NCBI GenBank assembly: GCA_030628305.1
Contig: DAOVRE010000089.1
Span: 1-6,544 of the forward strand
Direction: 5' to 3'
From: Candidatus Heimdallarchaeota archaeon
GTDB taxonomy: Archaea > Asgardarchaeota > Heimdallarchaeia > Heimdallarchaeales > Heimdallarchaeaceae
Length of the DNA: 6,544 bases
Under the pieces are notes generated by a model. The model worked only from the letters and a program-made list of their open reading frames with translations, ran no database searches and was not told where the DNA came from. The translations under genes and the position numbers were made by a program. Of this stretch, positions 3,859-6,544 are shown in pieces (positions within the stretch are counted from its first letter, which is position 1; every line of letters begins with the position of its first letter).

Positions 3859-6519
3859 ATGAAGCGGTTTGATGATAGAAAATTAAAACCAAAACTTACA
3901 CCAATGATGCAACAATGGCAAAAGATAAAGAATCAATACCCAGATTATATATTATTCTTTAGAGCTGGTGACTTCTACGAATGTTTTAATGAAGATGCAA
4001 AAGTCGCTTCTGAGATTTTGAATATAACTCTAACAGCTCGCAATATTGGAGAAAAGAAATTTCCTCTTGCAGGTGTGCCTTATCACGCCGTTGATGCATA
4101 CATAGCAAAAATGGTACAATCAGGCTACAAAGTAGCAATCGTTGAACAGCTAGAAGACCCTAAGTTTGCTAAAAAAATAGTCAAGAGAGGAGTAGTTCAG
4201 CTTGTAACAAGAGGAACAATTACTTTACCAGAATCTCTTGGAAAAAGTAAAAACAATTACCTTGTTGCAATAAAAAGAGAACAAGGGATCTATGGATTGG
4301 CCGCACTTGATTTATCTACTGGTGAATTTCTAGTTACCGATTTCGAAGAAGAGAATGCTATTAATTTACTAGAAGTGGAATTAACAAGATTACAACCTTC
4401 GGAAATCCTTATTGAAAGTGATTTATGGAAATCTCTGAATATTTACTCGGACACACAACTATGTACAGTTACTTACAGAGATGATTTCTTCTTTGATTCT
4501 GAACAAGGAAAAGAAATACTTTGTAAACATTTCAATGTATTAAGCTTGGAAGGTTTCGGGATTGGGGACTATAATCCTTCTACTGGTTCTGCGGGAGCCA
4601 TCTTGAGTTATATAAAGGAAACACAGATGAGAGAAAATTTCCTTAATATCACTAAAATCAGTCCCATTCTGAGTAATGATTACATGGTCTTGGATTCAAG
4701 TACTATTAGAAATCTTGAGCTTATTGAAAACTTGCGTGACAGGACTGAGTATGGAACTCTAAGACAAGTAATAAATAATACGAGAACTTCCGCTGGTTCG
4801 CGATTGTTAACTTCTTGGATTCTTCGTCCTAGTTTAAACCATTCTACGATTCAAACACGTATCGATTCCACTGAAGAATTGTTTGATGATAGCATTTTAC
4901 GTGATGAATTTCGAGATGTTTTGGGTAAAATGAATGATCTTGAAAGACTTATTAGTCGTGTATGCTTGGGTAGAAGCAAACCTCGTGATTTATTGGCACT
5001 TAGATATACATTAGAACTAATACCTACATTCAAACAACTACTCTCTAAAACTAAAACTTCACTACTCCAAGAAATTAGGGAAAATCTTGACCCTGTTAAA
5101 AAAGCAGTTGAAACTATAGCTACAGGAATTGAAGATGAGGTTCCCCCAAGTATTAAAGATGGCAATGTGGTTAGAGAAGGGTATAATGTTGAGTTAGATG
5201 ATTTAAGGAAAATACAAAGAAGTGGGAAATCCTTCCTAACTTCATTAGAAGCTAGAGAGAAAGTTCAAACAGGCATAAAGACTCTCAAGGTTAGATTCAA
5301 TAAAGTCTTTGGTTATTATATTGAGATACCTAAATCCGTTTCAAAAAATGTTCCTCCGGAATATGAACGGAAACAAACATTGGTTAACGCTGAAAGATTC
5401 ATCACTCCTGAATTAAAAGAGTATGAGGAAAAAATACTGAATGCAGAAGAAAAGATACTAGCGTTAGAAGAACGGCTATTTAGCGAAATGCTTGAAGAAA
5501 TCAGTAAATATGCAACAGAAATTCAATTAGATGCATATAATTGTGCAGTTTTAGACGTAATAAATACCTTTGCACAAAATGCTGTTTACTATAATTACAT
5601 TAAACCTGAAATAACTGATAAGGATATATTGGAAATCAAAGGAGGACGTCATCCAGTAGTTGAACAATTACTTGAACGAACAACATTTATCCCCAACGAT
5701 ACTATTCTCAAGAAAGATTCCGAGAGAATATTGATAATTACAGGTCCCAACATGGGCGGAAAATCTACGATTTTGAGACAAGTGGCTTTAATCGTACTTA
5801 TGGCTCAAATTGGAAGTTTTGTTCCTGCTACATCTGCAAAAATTGGTCTAACAGATAGGATATTCACAAGAATTGGTGCTCACGATGTCATTGTTGAAAA
5901 TAGATCTACTTTCATGGTGGAAATGTACGAATGTGCTAACATTCTAAATAATGCCACAGAAAGAAGTTTAGTAATCTTAGATGAGGTTGGTAGAGGAACT
6001 TCTACATATGATGGTGTTGCTATTGCTTGGTCAATAACTGAATATCTTCACAATAATATTGGTAAAATTGGACCAAGGACAATGTTTGCTACACACTATC
6101 ATGAATTAATAGAATTAGAAGAGTTGCTGTCTAGAGTAAAGAATTACCATGCTTCAGTTAAGAATATTAACGGTGAAATTCACTTCTTATACAAAATTAA
6201 AGAGGGTGGTATAAGTGAAAGTTTTGGTGTTCATGTTGCTTCTTTAGCCGGATTACCTCAAAAAGTTATAAAAGATGCAGATGCAATGCTTTCAGTTCTA
6301 CACAGACAGAATAAAAAAGAAAATGAAAAACTAATCCAAAAAAAGGTTGTAAAAGGTAAGGCCAAAAAAGAAGATCAATCACTAATTGAAGAGGGTACAC
6401 AACTGATAAATGAAGTTTCAAGTGTTAATATTGACAGAATCACTCCAATAGAAGCTTTTAATTTATTAAACCAACTAGTAGAGAAAAGTAAGAAATACCT
6501 TGAAAAGGATAAGATATAA
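3859..6519 (+). CDS. mutS: DNA mismatch repair protein MutS (MutS1)
   Basis: Complete 886-residue MutS1 (E. coli 853), the dimeric ATPase that binds mispairs and recruits MutL. Domain I begins TPMMQQ (14-19) and carries the mismatch-reading F39-Y40-E41 in GDFYE. The connector follows to about 265. The core starts near R284 (RNLELIENL), with TSAGSR and then the clamp and its conserved FNKVFGYYIEI (480-490). The ATPase has GGRHPVVE from 595, Walker A GPNMGGKST at 629-637, Walker B LVILDE ending D708-E709, GRGTSTYDG just after, and H746 in FATHYHEL. A lysine-rich linker leads to a C-terminal ITPIEAFNLL (861-870), typical of bacterial-type MutS1. One difference lies before the ABC-like signature: GAHDVIVENRSTF (673-685) where most MutS have GASDDxxxGxSTF, so V677 and N681 replace the usual Asp and Gly. 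MutS1 is patchy in archaea and usually explained by transfer from bacteria. Composition matches the neighbours, so any transfer would be old. A partner mutL is not in view. Confidence 0.98.
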   Translation: MKRFDDRKLKPKLTPMMQQWQKIKNQYPDYILFFRAGDFYECFNEDAKVASEILNITLTARNIGEKKFPLAGVPYHAVDAYIAKMVQSGYKVAIVEQLEDPKFAKKIVKRGVVQLVTRGTITLPESLGKSKNNYLVAIKREQGIYGLAALDLSTGEFLVTDFEEENAINLLEVELTRLQPSEILIESDLWKSLNIYSDTQLCTVTYRDDFFFDSEQGKEILCKHFNVLSLEGFGIGDYNPSTGSAGAILSYIKETQMRENFLNITKISPILSNDYMVLDSSTIRNLELIENLRDRTEYGTLRQVINNTRTSAGSRLLTSWILRPSLNHSTIQTRIDSTEELFDDSILRDEFRDVLGKMNDLERLISRVCLGRSKPRDLLALRYTLELIPTFKQLLSKTKTSLLQEIRENLDPVKKAVETIATGIEDEVPPSIKDGNVVREGYNVELDDLRKIQRSGKSFLTSLEAREKVQTGIKTLKVRFNKVFGYYIEIPKSVSKNVPPEYERKQTLVNAERFITPELKEYEEKILNAEEKILALEERLFSEMLEEISKYATEIQLDAYNCAVLDVINTFAQNAVYYNYIKPEITDKDILEIKGGRHPVVEQLLERTTFIPNDTILKKDSERILIITGPNMGGKSTILRQVALIVLMAQIGSFVPATSAKIGLTDRIFTRIGAHDVIVENRSTFMVEMYECANILNNATERSLVILDEVGRGTSTYDGVAIAWSITEYLHNNIGKIGPRTMFATHYHELIELEELLSRVKNYHASVKNINGEIHFLYKIKEGGISESFGVHVASLAGLPQKVIKDADAMLSVLHRQNKKENEKLIQKKVVKGKAKKEDQSLIEEGTQLINEVSSVNIDRITPIEAFNLLNQLVEKSKKYLEKDKI

Positions 6520-6544
6520 CACGGCAATAAGTAGCTTTCTTATA

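Noticed and set aside
4851..5165. A 104-codon minus-strand open frame inside mutS.
   Set aside because: Antisense to the MutS core domain; serine/leucine-rich composition typical of reverse-strand shadows.
6520..6544. Possible start of a gene after mutS, such as mutL.
   Set aside because: Only 25 bases remain and no start codon with a ribosome site is visible.

Overview
The window is A+T-rich (G+C about one third by eye) and reads as a piece of an archaeal chromosome, most likely from an Asgard archaeon (Promethearchaeota). The main reason is a 702-residue membrane protein on the minus strand. Its signal peptide, two-domain ectodomain, single membrane helix, basic coiled-coil tail and several sequence motifs match eukaryotic ribophorin I (Ost1/RPN1), a non-catalytic subunit of oligosaccharyltransferase. 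Ribophorin I homologues are known among the eukaryotic signature proteins of Asgard genomes. Archaeal-style TATA/BRE promoter candidates and U-rich termination fit this. The exact lineage cannot be read from the window.

Layout, left to right. Bases 1-84 (minus) hold the 5' end of a gene that runs off the left edge. Bases 153-566 (minus) encode an unrecognised, mostly helical 137-residue protein with its own TATA box. Bases 567-672 are a short spacer whose right half is a pyrimidine/T-rich tract on the minus strand. Together with a 13-bp hairpin spanning the stop codon of the next gene, it forms a likely terminator. Bases 673-2781 (minus) encode the ribophorin I-like protein. Bases 2782-3021 are a divergent, AT-rich intergenic region with mirrored promoter-like elements (a perfect 11-bp inverted repeat). 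Bases 3022-3822 (plus) encode deoxyribose-phosphate aldolase (deoC), and 36 nt later bases 3859-6519 (plus) encode a complete MutS1 mismatch-repair ATPase. The last 25 bases (6520-6544) are too short to interpret.

Functionally there are two unrelated blocks. The minus-strand block is about surface or membrane biology: a putative oligosaccharyltransferase accessory subunit that itself carries many N-glycosylation sequons, all on its predicted external side. The plus-strand block links deoxynucleoside breakdown (deoC) and DNA mismatch repair (mutS) in a probable two-gene operon. I see no mobile element, CRISPR array, tRNA or rRNA. The most interesting item is the ribophorin I homologue, with its internal duplication, dense sequons and basic cytoplasmic tail.
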